NCBI RefSeq assembly: GCF_024721315.2
Contig: NZ_JANFAK020000007.1
Coordinates: 1 to 64,000 of the forward strand
Length of the DNA: 64,000 bases
Direction: 5' to 3'
Origin: Streptomyces sp. Isolate_45
GTDB taxonomy: Bacteria > Actinomycetota > Actinomycetes > Streptomycetales > Streptomycetaceae
Below the pieces are notes generated by a model. It was given only the letters and a program-made list of their open reading frames with translations. It did not search any database and was not told the DNA's origin. The position numbers were made by a program, and so were the translations under genes. This document shows, in pieces, positions 35,069-44,241 of this stretch (positions within the stretch are counted from its first letter, which is position 1; every line of letters begins with the position of its first letter).

Positions 35069-35968
35069 TCAGGCCGTCGGCGTGCCGTCGACGGGGACGC
35101 CCAGCCGGGCGGCCAGAGAGGTCAGCGCCGTCCCCAGGGGAAGCTCGACCCGGGCGGCGGCGTACCGGTCGCCCCGGGTCGGGTCCCGATTGACGATCAC
35201 CACCGGCTTCCCCGCCCCCGCCGCCTGGCGGACGAACCTCAGCCCGGACATCACCGTCAGCGAGGAGCCCAGTACCAGGAGCGAGGAAGCGTCCTCGACC
35301 ATGGCCCGGCAGCGCTCGACCCGCTCCCGCGGGACGGCCTCGCCGAAGAACACCACGTCCGGCTTGAGGATGCCGCCGCACCTCGAACAGGGCACCACCC
35401 GGAAGCCCGCGACCTGCTCGTCGGTGAGGTCGGCGTCACCGTCCGGATTCAGCCCGGCGGCCACGGGTTCGAAACCCGCGTTGACCTCCTCCAGCCGTCG
35501 GGCGAGATCACCCCGCGATCCGACGTCGCCGCAGGACAGGCAGACGACCCGGCCGAGGCTGCCGTGCAGTTCCACCACGTCCCGGCTGCCACCGGCCTGG
35601 TGCAGACCGTCGACGTTCTGGGTGATCACGCCCGAGAGCAGACCGTGCCGCCCGAACGCGGCCACCGACCGGTGACCCGCGTTGGGCCGTGCACGACCGA
35701 ACGTGCGCCACCCGAGGTGGCCGCGCGCCCAGTACCGGCGCCGGGCCCCGGCGCTCGCGGTGAAGTCCTGGTAGGTCATCGGGGTGTGCCGGCTCAGGCT
35801 CCCGCCCTCGCCCCGGTAGTCGGGGATGCCCGACTCCGTGGAGATGCCCGCCCCGGTGAGCACCAGCACACCGCCGGTGCCCAGCACGTCACGGACCGGC
35901 TCCAGATCCGTGGTGCCGGGCTCCGGGGCCTCGGTGGGCGTCCAGCTCAGAGTGGGGCGCATCCGCAT
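35069..35968 (-). CDS. NAD-dependent protein deacylase (Sir2/sirtuin)
   Basis: A 299-residue sirtuin. NAD-binding GAGISTESGIPDYRG, TQNVDGLH and catalytic His in VELHGS are present. The zinc ligands are two Cys in VCLSCGD and two in PCSRCG, so the structural zinc site is complete. Two ATG codons lie in a row at the start (MRM), and the first is used here. Sirtuins remove acyl groups from lysine. It is followed by a hairpin and the ect operon in the same orientation but is probably a separate unit. Confidence 0.92.
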   Translation of the reverse strand: MRMRPTLSWTPTEAPEPGTTDLEPVRDVLGTGGVLVLTGAGISTESGIPDYRGEGGSLSRHTPMTYQDFTASAGARRRYWARGHLGWRTFGRARPNAGHRSVAAFGRHGLLSGVITQNVDGLHQAGGSRDVVELHGSLGRVVCLSCGDVGSRGDLARRLEEVNAGFEPVAAGLNPDGDADLTDEQVAGFRVVPCSRCGGILKPDVVFFGEAVPRERVERCRAMVEDASSLLVLGSSLTVMSGLRFVRQAAGAGKPVVIVNRDPTRGDRYAAARVELPLGTALTSLAARLGVPVDGTPTA

Positions 35969-36039
35969 GCCGCCAGGGTACGGAACGGGCCGGACGCACG
36001 CACCGGGCCCGGGGATCGGGCCCCGTGCCGGGCCGGAGC

Positions 36040-36067
36040 CCGGGCACGGCGGGTACGCCGTGCCCGG
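36040..36067 (-). terminator. Terminator hairpin after ectD
   Basis: CCGGGCACGGC and GCCGTGCCCGG pair perfectly over 11 bp with a 6-nt loop, a few bases past the ectD stop. Confidence 0.75.
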
Positions 36068-36075
36068 CCGATGGG

Positions 36076-36978
36076 TCAGGTCAGTGGGGTGAAGTCCCGC
36101 GAGGCGATGAAGGACGGCCGTCGGATCGGCGCCGCGAACGGCTCCATCGGCAGGTTCTCCACGCTGTTGAACACCAGGAAGACGTTGCTGCGCGGGTAAG
36201 GGGTGATGTTGTCCCCGGAACCGTGCAGCGCGTTGCAGTCGAACCAGGTGGCCGATCCGGCCGCCCCGGTGAACTGCTGGATGCCGCACGCCGACGCGAA
36301 CCGCGTCAGGGCCTCGGGGGAGGGGGTTCCGGCATCCTGCATCTGGAGCGACTTCTTGTAGTTGTCCTTCGGCGTCGCACCCGCGCAGCCGAGGAACGTG
36401 CGGTGGGAACCCGGCATGATCATCAAGCTGCCGTTGGTCGGGTGGTTCGGCGTGAGGGCGATGGACACCGACACCGTCCGCATCCGGGGCAGACCGTCCT
36501 CCGCGTGCCAGGTCTCGAAGTCGGAGTGCCAGTAGAAGCCGCTCGCGCCGAAGCCCGGCTTGGCGTTGATGCGGGACTGGTGGACGTACACGTCGGAACC
36601 GAGGATCTGCCGCGCCCGGTCCACGAGCCGCGGATCGGCGGCGAGCCGTGCGAACACCTCGCTGACGCGGTGGACCTCGAAGACCGAGCGGACCTCGCCC
36701 GAGCCGGGCTCCACGATGGCCCGCTCGTCGGACCGTACGGCGGGGTCCGACACCAACCGGTCCATCTCGGCCCGGTACTCCTCGACCTCGTCCGGACCGA
36801 TCAACTGCTCGGCGGTGACGAAGCCGTCGCGTTCGAAGCCCTCCAACTCGCGCGCCCAGAACGGCCCGGGCGTACCGGGCTCGGACCACACGACGGGGTC
36901 CTTGCGTCCGATGAGGACTTCTTCGGAGCCCCGGGTGGGGTACAGGTCGGCGAGGGTGCGTTCGGTGGCAGTGAGCAT
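36076..36978 (-). CDS. ectD: Ectoine hydroxylase
   Basis: A 300-residue Fe(II)/2-oxoglutarate dioxygenase. The iron-binding motif is H-x-D in YWHSDFETWH, with a distal His in ALHGSGDN; the EctD signature GFYWHSDFETWHAEDGLPRMR is intact. It converts ectoine to 5-hydroxyectoine using oxygen and 2-oxoglutarate. It follows ectC after 55 bp, completing ectABCD. Hydroxyectoine protects against desiccation and heat. The length and motifs are normal. Confidence 0.95.
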   Translation of the reverse strand: MLTATERTLADLYPTRGSEEVLIGRKDPVVWSEPGTPGPFWARELEGFERDGFVTAEQLIGPDEVEEYRAEMDRLVSDPAVRSDERAIVEPGSGEVRSVFEVHRVSEVFARLAADPRLVDRARQILGSDVYVHQSRINAKPGFGASGFYWHSDFETWHAEDGLPRMRTVSVSIALTPNHPTNGSLMIMPGSHRTFLGCAGATPKDNYKKSLQMQDAGTPSPEALTRFASACGIQQFTGAAGSATWFDCNALHGSGDNITPYPRSNVFLVFNSVENLPMEPFAAPIRRPSFIASRDFTPLT

Positions 36979-37033
36979 GGCGTTGCTTGCCTCTCCTCTC
37001 GGTTTCGGTGGGTGCGGACCGGGTCGGGAAACG

Positions 37034-37438
37034 TCAGACCGGATCCGGTTCGGTGAGCAGCGGGTACACGCCGTTCTCGTCGTGGTCCTCACGGCCGGTC
37101 ACCGGCGGGTTGAAGACGCACAGGCATCGGAACTCGCTGATGACGCGCAGGGTGTGCCGCTCGTGGCCGTCGAGGACGTAGACGGTGCCCGGCGTGATGG
37201 TGTGCTTCTCGCCGGTCTCCTCGTCGGTGAGTTCGGCCTCGCCCTCGACGCACACCACCGCCTCGACGTGGTTCGCGTACCACATGGACGTCTCGGTGCC
37301 GGTGTACAGGACGGTCTCGTGGAGGGAGAAGCCGACGCGTTCCTTCGCCAGGATGAGGCGCTTGCTCTCCCAGGTGCCGGAGGCCGCCTTGACGTGGCGG
37401 TCGGTTCCCTCGATGTCACGGAAGGATCGGACGATCAC
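37034..37438 (-). CDS. ectC: L-ectoine synthase
   Basis: A 134-residue cupin with a GTG start (family proteins begin MIVRS as here). [22 protein letters not shown] holds the metal-binding cupin region and [11 protein letters not shown] the second motif. EctC closes N-gamma-acetyl-L-2,4-diaminobutyrate to ectoine. It follows ectB after 37 bp and precedes ectD, so it is co-transcribed. Confidence 0.95.
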   Translation of the reverse strand: MIVRSFRDIEGTDRHVKAASGTWESKRLILAKERVGFSLHETVLYTGTETSMWYANHVEAVVCVEGEAELTDEETGEKHTITPGTVYVLDGHERHTLRVISEFRCLCVFNPPVTGREDHDENGVYPLLTEPDPV

Positions 37439-37475
37439 GGTGGTGCTGCCCTTCGTGGTGTCGGGTGCGGTGGCG

Positions 37476-38744
37476 TCAGGCCGTCTCGCGGACGGACCGC
37501 GCGAGGATGTCGAGGCCCTCGTCGAGCTCGTCGGCCGACACGGTGAGCGCCGGCAGCAACTTGACGACCTCGCTCTCCGGACCGGAGGTCTCGATGAGCA
37601 GGCCGTTCTCGAAGGCCCTGCGGCATACCTCGGCGGCGCGTTCCTTGCGGGTGAACTCGAGGCCCCACACCATGCCGCGACCGCGGTACGAGGCGCCGTC
37701 CCGCTCGTGCTCCGCACAGAGGTCCATGAGGGCCTGCTCGATGCGGTCGCCCTGGACGCGGGTGCGTTCGCGCAGGACGCCGTCGCGCCAGTACGTCTCC
37801 AGCGCGGCGGTGGCCGTGACGAAGGCCGGGTTGTTCCCGCGGAACGTGCCGTTGTGCTCGCCCGGCTCCCAGATGTCGAGCTCGGGCTTGAACAGGCAGA
37901 GCGCCATGGGCAGTCCGTAGCCGCTGATGGACTTGGAGACGGTGACGATGTCGGGCGTGATGCCCGCCTCCTCGAAGGAGAAGAAGTCGCCGGTGCGGCC
38001 GCAGCCCATCTGCACGTCGTCGACGATCAACAGCATGTCCCGCCGGCGGCACAGGTCGGCGAGGGCGCGCAGCCACTCCGCGCGCGCCACGTTTACGCCG
38101 CCCTCGCCCTGCACGGTCTCGACGATCACGGCGGCCGGGTTGTTGAGACCGGAGCCCTGGTCCTCCAACAGCCGCTCGAACCAGAGGAAGTCGGGCGTCC
38201 GGCCTCCGAGGTAGTTGTCGAAGGGCATCGGCGTGCTGTGCACCAGCGGAACGCCGGCGCCGGCGCGTTTGAAGGCGTTTCCGGTCACGGCGAGCGAACC
38301 CAGGGACATGCCGTGGAAGGCGTTCGTGAAGGAGACGACCGCCTCGCGACCCTTGGCCTTCCGCGCCAACTTCAGCGCGGCCTCGACCGCGTTGGTGCCG
38401 GTGGGGCCGGGGAACATCACCTTGTACGGCAGGGCGCGGGGGGCGAGGACGGTGGACTGGAAGGTCTCCAGGAAGGCCCGCTTGGCGGTCGTCGACATGT
38501 CCAGGGCGTGCGTGATGCCGTCGCGCTCGATGTAGTCGAGCAACGCCCTCTTCAACACCGGGTTGTTGTGCCCGTAGTTGAGCGAGCCGGCGCCGGCGAA
38601 GAAGTCCAGGTAGCTGCGACCGTTCTCGTCGTGGAGGCGGCTGCCCTGCGCGCGGTCGAAGACGACGGGCCAGGCGCGGCAGTAGCTGCGAACCTCCGAC
38701 TCGACGGTTTCGAAGACGGTCGGGATCGGTGCTGTCGTGGTCAA
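37476..38744 (-). CDS. ectB: Diaminobutyrate--2-oxoglutarate aminotransferase
   Basis: A 422-residue class III PLP aminotransferase. [20 protein letters not shown], the Asp in [12 protein letters not shown] and the Schiff-base Lys in VSKSISGYG are intact. It makes L-2,4-diaminobutyrate from aspartate semialdehyde and glutamate, the first step of ectoine synthesis. It sits between ectA and ectC; the 55-bp gap to ectA and 37-bp gap to ectC fit a single transcript. Its strong similarity in type to the cluster aminotransferase at 18-19 kb should not be confused with orthology. Confidence 0.94.
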   Translation of the reverse strand: MTTTAPIPTVFETVESEVRSYCRAWPVVFDRAQGSRLHDENGRSYLDFFAGAGSLNYGHNNPVLKRALLDYIERDGITHALDMSTTAKRAFLETFQSTVLAPRALPYKVMFPGPTGTNAVEAALKLARKAKGREAVVSFTNAFHGMSLGSLAVTGNAFKRAGAGVPLVHSTPMPFDNYLGGRTPDFLWFERLLEDQGSGLNNPAAVIVETVQGEGGVNVARAEWLRALADLCRRRDMLLIVDDVQMGCGRTGDFFSFEEAGITPDIVTVSKSISGYGLPMALCLFKPELDIWEPGEHNGTFRGNNPAFVTATAALETYWRDGVLRERTRVQGDRIEQALMDLCAEHERDGASYRGRGMVWGLEFTRKERAAEVCRRAFENGLLIETSGPESEVVKLLPALTVSADELDEGLDILARSVRETA

Positions 38745-38799
38745 GTGGACCTCTCCTGTGATGTGTGGTGATGGGTGGGTGGTGGACCTGCGGGCCGAC

Positions 38800-39369
38800 C
38801 TACGTGGTCAGTGGCTCGCCGGGGGTGCCGATGCGGTGCAGCACCTCCGCGTCGTGCTGCCCGGCGCCGCCGGGGAAGTGCTCCTCGGCGAAGAGGACCT
38901 TCCGGGCGACGCGGGCGCCGTGGCGTTCGGCATAGGACGCGAACAGCCGCTCCGACGCAGTGTTTCCCGGGCTGATGGTGGTCTCCAGAACGTCGAGCGC
39001 GTGCTCTGCGGCGACCCGTTCGGTGAGGTGGTCGAGGAGGTACCCGGCGATCCCCTGCCCCCGGGCGGTGGCGTCGACGGCGACCTGCCAGATCAGCAGC
39101 GTGCCCGGCGCGTCGGGGCGCAGGTATCCCGTGACGAAGCCGACCGGACGGCCGGTGCGGTCGCGGGCGACGGCGGAGGTGGCGGCGAAATCCCGGCACC
39201 ACAGCAGGTAGCTGTAGGGGGAGTTGACGTCCAAGGTCTGCGCTTCGCGGGCGATGCGCCAGAGGTCGGGGCCGTCCGAGACGTCGGGCCGCTCGGCTCG
39301 AATTCCGGGTGGGGCTGTGGGGGCGGGGGGTCGGGGACGGGTGGCCGGATCTGCGTGGACGGCGGTCAT
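38800..39369 (-). CDS. ectA: L-2,4-diaminobutyrate N-acetyltransferase
   Basis: The ATG at MTAVHADP gives 189 residues; a longer frame exists but without a binding site. It is a GNAT enzyme with the acetyl-CoA loop in ARGQGIAGYLLDHL and the EctA start of PDVSDGPDLWRIAREAQTLDVNSPYSYLLWCRDF. It acetylates diaminobutyrate for EctC. It is the first gene of the operon. Its upstream region holds an AT-rich stretch, a palindrome and the divergent MarR gene. Confidence 0.93.
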   Translation of the reverse strand: MTAVHADPATRPRPPAPTAPPGIRAERPDVSDGPDLWRIAREAQTLDVNSPYSYLLWCRDFAATSAVARDRTGRPVGFVTGYLRPDAPGTLLIWQVAVDATARGQGIAGYLLDHLTERVAAEHALDVLETTISPGNTASERLFASYAERHGARVARKVLFAEEHFPGGAGQHDAEVLHRIGTPGEPLTT

Positions 39370-39451
39370 GCGGGCCGAAGCTACCGAGCATCTGCCCAAA
39401 AAACATGCCCATATGGGGTTCCGGACGCCGTACGTCCGTGTTATCCGACGG

Positions 39452-39468
39452 TGTCCATGATGTGGACA
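39452..39468. promoter_or_regulatory. Palindrome in the ect/MarR divergent promoter region
   Basis: TGTCCA-TGATG-TGGACA is a perfect 6-5-6 inverted repeat about 85 bp upstream of ectA, inside an AT-rich part of the 368-bp spacer. On the minus strand TTGTCC stands 17 bases from GGATAA, which could be -35/-10 elements with the palindrome overlapping -35. A regulator binding here would sit over the promoter. The divergent MarR protein is one candidate, since EctR of methylotrophs is MarR-type. Inference. Confidence 0.5.
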
Positions 39469-39737
39469 ACCCCCTCGATGCCCCCGAACGAAACGCTAAT
39501 TTATCGGTGTAAAACACCCCAAAATTTCAAAAGGTCACGAGACCGTAACGTCTTTGCCCTGTGCGATATTTGCGGTGTGAAAGCCGCGACATTCGGCCGT
39601 CCCCCCGTTTCGGCTCGGGGGAACGGGACATGTGAGAGGACCCCCTCGGTCGCACGGCCGCCGCGCACCGCCACCTGAGCGCCGGCCCGAGCGTCGGACC
39701 ACTGGGTATCCCGAAGGATCAGGCGGTACAAAGGGGT

Positions 39738-40283
39738 ATGACCGAGGAAACGCGACCCGCGGATCCCCCACCTGTCGTAGCCGTGGCCGACGAGGTCGAC
39801 GACGTGACGCGCGCCGTCCTGGCCGCCTCCCACCTGCTCGTGTCCATCTCGACCAGAGCCCTGGCGGCGGCCGTCGGAGACGGGGTCACGCCCGCGCAGT
39901 TCCGAATGCTCGACGTCCTGGTGGCGCGCCGGCACGTGAAACTGGTCGCCCTCGCCGGGGTGATGGCGGTCAACCCGTCGACCGCCATGCGCATGGTCGA
40001 CCGGCTGATCGCGGCGGGTCTGGCGGACCGCAGACCCAACCGGGAGAACCGACGGGAGACGGTGCTCACCGCCACGGACTCGGGCGCGCGTCTGGTGGCC
40101 ACCGTCACGGCCCGGCGCCGGGCGGAGACGGCCGCCCTCCTGGCGCGGCTCGGGCGCACCGAGCGCGCCGGGCTGGTCGGGGCGCTCGGCGCCCTCGCCG
40201 CCGCGGGCGGGGAGCCCGCCGAGGTCGACCCGCACGGCTTCCCGCAACCCCTCGGGCGGACGGAACCCCACTTCACGGGCTGA
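39738..40283 (+). CDS. MarR-family transcriptional regulator
   Basis: A 181-residue protein with the MarR winged helix: FRMLDVLVARRHVKLVALAGVMAVNPSTAMRMVDRLIAAGLADRRPNRENRRETVLTATDSG, where the wing and recognition helix are clear. The first 20 residues are extra and Pro/Asp-rich. The ATG has AAAGGGG just upstream. MarR proteins are dimeric repressors answering small molecules or stress. It is divergent from ectA, so a role in osmotic control is plausible but not shown. The helical C-terminus is normal. Confidence 0.85.
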   Translation: MTEETRPADPPPVVAVADEVDDVTRAVLAASHLLVSISTRALAAAVGDGVTPAQFRMLDVLVARRHVKLVALAGVMAVNPSTAMRMVDRLIAAGLADRRPNRENRRETVLTATDSGARLVATVTARRRAETAALLARLGRTERAGLVGALGALAAAGGEPAEVDPHGFPQPLGRTEPHFTG

Positions 40284-40382
40284 GTCGGCGCGCACGGCGT
40301 GAGGTCCGGCGGGCTCGGGCGGTTCCCGCGGCCGAACCGGGTGCCGGGGGGCCGGGCGCAGGCCCGTCCCGGCCGTGCGAGG

Positions 40383-40901
40383 ATGGCTTCCGTGCCGACC
40401 ATCGGAACGACCGCCGTAGTGATCGAACTGCCTGCGGCCGAGGTGCTGTTGGAGGCCGTCGCCGGGGTGGACCCGAGCCTCGTCAGGACGGGCCTACCCG
40501 CTCATGTGACGGTCCTGTACCCGTTCGTGCCCGCCGCGGACGTCGACGACGACACGGAGCGCGCGATCCGCCGGCTCGCCGGGTCGATGCCGTCGGTCGA
40601 CCTGCTGCTGAGGCGGTTGGTCGCCGCGCCCGGGTTCGTCGCGGTCGAGGCCGCCGAACTCGACCCCGTCATCACGGCGTTCCGCGACCGGTGGCCGGCG
40701 GTGCGCCCCTATGGCGGACGCTTCGGGGAGTCGCCCAACGCCCACGTCACGATGGCACTGGGCTGTGACGAAGCGGAAGCCCGACGCGTGGGCGACCGGG
40801 TGGGGGAACTCCTGCCCCTCCGGGCCCGTGCCGAGGCGGTCCACCTCGTCGTCCTGACCGACCACGGATGGCAACGGCGTGTCTCGGCACCGTTCGCCTG
40901 A
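40383..40901 (+). CDS. 2H phosphoesterase / 2'-5' RNA ligase-like protein
   Basis: A 172-residue protein with two HxT motifs (LPAHVTVLYPF near residue 40 and PNAHVTMALG near 120), the signature of the 2H phosphoesterase superfamily (RtcA-like ligase/ThpR type). These cleave or make cyclic 2',3'-phosphates in RNA or small nucleotides. A GTG a few codons downstream is an alternative start. It follows the MarR gene by 99 bp and may be in the same unit. Confidence 0.82.
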   Translation: MASVPTIGTTAVVIELPAAEVLLEAVAGVDPSLVRTGLPAHVTVLYPFVPAADVDDDTERAIRRLAGSMPSVDLLLRRLVAAPGFVAVEAAELDPVITAFRDRWPAVRPYGGRFGESPNAHVTMALGCDEAEARRVGDRVGELLPLRARAEAVHLVVLTDHGWQRRVSAPFA

Positions 40902-40964
40902 CCCCCGGCCGAGGCACCCCCCCCCGGCACGCGGGGCGAGGATCCTGGCCGGGGTCGGGTCCCG

Positions 40965-40988
40965 GGCGCTCAGGCGCTCAGGCGCTCA
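40965..40988. repeat. 8-bp tandem repeat, 3 x GGCGCTCA, over a gene end
   Basis: Three exact tandem copies; the stop codon of the epoxide-hydrolase-like gene (minus strand) lies inside the second, so the repeat duplicates the last codons and stop. Confidence 0.6.
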
Positions 40989-42144
40989 GGGTGGCGAAGA
41001 AGGCGCGGACGTCGGCCACGAACGCCTCCGGCTGCTCCAGCGCGAGGAAGTTGCCGCCCCGCTCCAGCTCGGTCCAGTGCGTGACGTGGTGGTCCCGCTC
41101 CGCGAAGCGGCGGATGGCCACATCGGTGCCGAGCGCGACGGCCACTCCGGTCGGGACGGTGCCGCGCGGCTTCGGCGCCCAGGCGCTCGCGTCGTGCCCC
41201 GCCTCGTAATAGAGGTTCGCCGAGGATCCGGCCGTGCCGCTGAACCAGTAGACGCTGATGTTGGTCAGCAGCCGGTCGAGGCCGACGGCGTCCTCGGGGA
41301 GCTCCGCCGAGGGGTCGGTCCACTCCTTGAACTTCTCCGCGATCCAGGCCAGTTGACCGACGGGGGAGTCGTGCAAACCGTGGGCGAGGGTCTGCGGACG
41401 GGTGGACTGGATCGCGTTGAAGCCCATCTTGTCCTGCTGGAACTCCTCCAGCCTGGCCAGCCGCTCCTGCTCGGAGTCGGTCAGCCCCTCGAACTCGGAG
41501 GGATCCCCCGAGGGGAAGGTGATCAGACCGTTGACGTGCACGCCGATGACCCGGTCGGGCGCCCGGCGCCCCATCTCGGCGACGATCCAGGCCCCGCCGC
41601 CGGTCCCCTGAACCCCGTACGAGCCGTAGCCGAGCCGCTCCATCAGCTCGACGAACGCCCCGGCGATCCGACCGGTGTTCCAGCCGGCCTCGCCGAGAGG
41701 CCCGGAGAAGCCGGTACCGGGCGTGGAAGTGACGATGACGTGGAAGTCCCGCGCCAGCGGCCCGATGACATCGACGAACTGGACGAACGAGCACGGCCAG
41801 TCGTGCACCAGGAGCAGCGGCACGGCCGCCGGGTTCTGCGAACGTACGTGCAGGAAGTGGACGTTCTGGCCGTCGATCTCGGTGGTGAACTGCGGGAACT
41901 CGTTGAGTTCCGCCTCCGCCTTGCGCCAGTCGAAACCGTCGGCCCAGTACGCGGCCAGGCCCTTGAGGTAGTCGGTGGGCACGCCGCGGCTCCAACCGGC
42001 GCCGGGGATCCCGCCGCCCCAGCGGGTGCGTGCCAGCCGGTCACGCAGGTCGTCGAGCTCCTCCTGCGCGATGTCGATGCGGTACGGGTGGATCCGGGCG
42101 TCGATGTCGCTGCTGTTCTCCATGGGTAGGACGGTAGTCTCCAT
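40978..42144 (-). CDS. Epoxide hydrolase-family protein lacking catalytic residues
   Basis: A 388-residue protein with an EHN N-terminal domain (IHPYRIDIAQEELDDLRDRLARTRW) and an alpha/beta-hydrolase core. Two of three catalytic residues are changed. The nucleophile motif normally GGDWG reads GTGGGA, with Gly182 at the Asp position. The C-terminal GGH reads GGNFLALEQPE, with Asn365 for His. The oxyanion motif HGWP reads HDWP. The fold, including a Tyr near the lid, is otherwise intact. It may be inactive or bind its ligand without hydrolysing it. The WYL-type gene is divergent, only 42 bp away. Confidence 0.85.
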   Translation of the reverse strand: METTVLPMENSSDIDARIHPYRIDIAQEELDDLRDRLARTRWGGGIPGAGWSRGVPTDYLKGLAAYWADGFDWRKAEAELNEFPQFTTEIDGQNVHFLHVRSQNPAAVPLLLVHDWPCSFVQFVDVIGPLARDFHVIVTSTPGTGFSGPLGEAGWNTGRIAGAFVELMERLGYGSYGVQGTGGGAWIVAEMGRRAPDRVIGVHVNGLITFPSGDPSEFEGLTDSEQERLARLEEFQQDKMGFNAIQSTRPQTLAHGLHDSPVGQLAWIAEKFKEWTDPSAELPEDAVGLDRLLTNISVYWFSGTAGSSANLYYEAGHDASAWAPKPRGTVPTGVAVALGTDVAIRRFAERDHHVTHWTELERGGNFLALEQPEAFVADVRAFFATLSA

Positions 42145-42186
42145 ATAGGCACGCCGCCTTCCTAATTACCTCACAGGCTTGGTTCC

Positions 42187-43155
42187 ATGCTCGACACTTC
42201 CGCGCGGCTCCTGGCGCTCCTCTCCCTGTTGCAAACCCCGCGCTCCTGGCCGGGCTCCGAGCTGGCCGAGCGTCTGGGGGTCAGCGGGCGCACCGTCCGC
42301 AACGACATCGACCGACTGCGCGAACTCGGCTATCCCGTGGACGCCGCACGCGGGGCCGCCGGCGGCTACCGGCTGGGCGCGGGGGCGGCCATGCCTCCGC
42401 TGCTGCTCGACGACGAGGAGGCCGTCGCGGTGACGATCGCCCTGCGGACCGCCGCCCAGGGAGCCGTGCCCGGTACCGAGGAGACCTCCCTCAGGGCCTT
42501 GGCCAAACTCGAACAGGTGCTGCCGTCGCGGCTGCGCCGACGGGTGCGGACGCTCCAGGCGTACACCGTGGCCGTCCCGGCGGACCGCCCGGCCCCGACC
42601 GTCTCCGCGGACGTACTCACCACCCTCGTCTCCGCCTGCCGTGACCGCGAACGCCTGCGCTTCGACTACCTCGACCACGCCGGATCACCGACCCGGCGCA
42701 CCGTGGAACCCCACCGGGCGGTGAACTGGGGACGGCGCTGGTACCTCGTGGCGTGGGACGTCGAACGGGAGGACTGGCGGACCTTCAGAATCGACCGTAT
42801 GCGACCCCGTACCCCGACCGGACCGCGCTTCGCCCCGCGCGAGCCGCCCGCCGCCGACCTCGCGGCCTACGTCTCGGGACGGGTGGCGAGCGCGGCCTGG
42901 CGCCACCACGCACGCGTGACCGTCCACGCGCCGGCGGCGGCGGTGGTGGAGCGGATCAACCCCGCGGTCGGCACGGTGGAGGCCGTCGACGCCGACAGCT
43001 GCACCCTGATCACCGGGGCCGACACCCTGCGGGCCCTCGCCGTCCACCTGGGCATGCTGGACCTCGACTTCGAGGTCACCGGGCCACCGGAACTGGTGAC
43101 GCACCTGCGCGGGCTCGCCGACCGCTACGCCCGCTCGACCCCGCCGGAGGACTGA
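42187..43155 (+). CDS. YafY-type HTH/WYL-domain regulator
   Basis: A 322-residue protein. N-terminal winged helix (LAERLGVSGRTVRNDIDRLRELGYPVDA), then the WYL domain with the motif in RRWYLVAWD and a C-terminal wing of conserved Asp/Glu. WYL proteins sense small ligands, often nucleotides. The 42-bp gap to the divergent epoxide-hydrolase-like gene must contain both promoters, so joint regulation is likely. The gap includes CTCCATATAGG and TAATTA, AT-rich for this genome. Confidence 0.9.
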   Translation: MLDTSARLLALLSLLQTPRSWPGSELAERLGVSGRTVRNDIDRLRELGYPVDAARGAAGGYRLGAGAAMPPLLLDDEEAVAVTIALRTAAQGAVPGTEETSLRALAKLEQVLPSRLRRRVRTLQAYTVAVPADRPAPTVSADVLTTLVSACRDRERLRFDYLDHAGSPTRRTVEPHRAVNWGRRWYLVAWDVEREDWRTFRIDRMRPRTPTGPRFAPREPPAADLAAYVSGRVASAAWRHHARVTVHAPAAAVVERINPAVGTVEAVDADSCTLITGADTLRALAVHLGMLDLDFEVTGPPELVTHLRGLADRYARSTPPED

Positions 43156-43397
43156 GCCTCACGCCTCCAGCAGGGTCCGCCCGGTGGCGGCCGGCGCCTC
43201 CTCCCGTACCCGGACCGCCTTCGGGCCGACGCCGCGCCGGGCTGCGTACGTCGGCCGCCGCGACGGAGCGCCTCTCCCCGGCGGGGCGCCAAGGGGGGCG
43301 GGGGCCGGGCTCGTCGCGGAGGCTTTCGTCGGGATTCGTTCAAGGGTCGACCAAAGGCCGATCAAAGAAGAGTGCCGAATGGCATTTTGGAGTGCGG

Positions 43398-44162
43398 ATG
43401 CGCCTATTTTGGTCCGCTATGACTCCTGATGTCGAACGTCATGAGGACCGGGGCCGGCGCCTGTTCGTGCGGGCCGCGCTGACGGGGACGGTTGCCGTCG
43501 GCGCCGGACTGATCGCGGGCCTGCCGGACGGCAGGACCTCCGGTCCGGAAGGACTGAACGGCCCGCGCCCGACGACGCCCGTGTCCGCGTTGCGGGCGCT
43601 CGACGCGGGGAACCAGCGCTGGAGGACGCTGCACGAACGGCATCCCGACGAGACCAGGGCGGTGCGCAAGACGCTCGTCAGCGGACAGCACCCCTTCGCC
43701 GTCATCCTGGGCTGCGTGGACTCCAGGGTGCCGCCGGAGCTGGTCTTCGACCAGGGCCTCGGTGATCTGCTGACCGTACGGTCGGCCGGCGAGGTCCTCG
43801 ACGAGGCCGTCCTGGCCAGCATCGCGTACGGGGTCGTGGAACTGGCCATCCCGCTCGTCGTGATCCTGGGCCACCAGTCGTGCGGGGCGGTCGCGGCAGC
43901 CGTCCACGCGGACGAGAGCGGAGCGGGGCTGCCCGGCCACATGCAGTACCTGGTCGATCAGATCCGCCCGGCGATCGACCGTACGCTGACGGGCGCCGCG
44001 CGGGTGGACGCCGCCGTCGACGCCAACGTGCGGCTGGTGGCCGGACGGCTGTCCGCGGAGCCCGCCCTGGCCGCCAGGATCGAGGGCGGCGGACTCTCCG
44101 TCATCCCCGCCAGGTACGAACTGACCAGCCAGCGGGTCCACCGGATCGACGGCGCCCACTGA
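43398..44162 (+). CDS. Beta-class carbonic anhydrase, probably Tat-exported
   Basis: The ATG with GGAG five bases upstream gives 254 residues; an ATG seven codons further in lacks a binding site. The N-terminal RGRRLFVRAALTG followed by a Gly/Ala/Val core resembles a twin-arginine signal. Zinc ligands of beta carbonic anhydrase are present: Cys in LGCVDSR, and His and Cys in GHQSCGA, with the Asp-Arg pair of VDSR. It hydrates carbon dioxide. A possible start duplication, ATTTTGGAGTGCGGATG and ATTTTGGTCCGCTATG, precedes it. Confidence 0.87.
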   Translation: MRLFWSAMTPDVERHEDRGRRLFVRAALTGTVAVGAGLIAGLPDGRTSGPEGLNGPRPTTPVSALRALDAGNQRWRTLHERHPDETRAVRKTLVSGQHPFAVILGCVDSRVPPELVFDQGLGDLLTVRSAGEVLDEAVLASIAYGVVELAIPLVVILGHQSCGAVAAAVHADESGAGLPGHMQYLVDQIRPAIDRTLTGAARVDAAVDANVRLVAGRLSAEPALAARIEGGGLSVIPARYELTSQRVHRIDGAH

Positions 44163-44241
44163 CGTGCGCGGGCCGGGAGATCCGGGATCATGGACGCACT
44201 GTCCGCGCACGCACGCACAGACCGTCCGGAGTGGTGCCACC

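Noticed and set aside
33357..35675. Long plus-strand open frame opposite the SulP gene
   Set aside because: Asp/Gly/Gln-rich translation with no domain; the SulP and STAS motifs on the minus strand are unambiguous.
43159..43365. A 68-residue minus-strand frame between the WYL and carbonic anhydrase genes
   Set aside because: Pro/Arg-rich with no binding site, domain or conserved motif; could be a fragment but not supportable.
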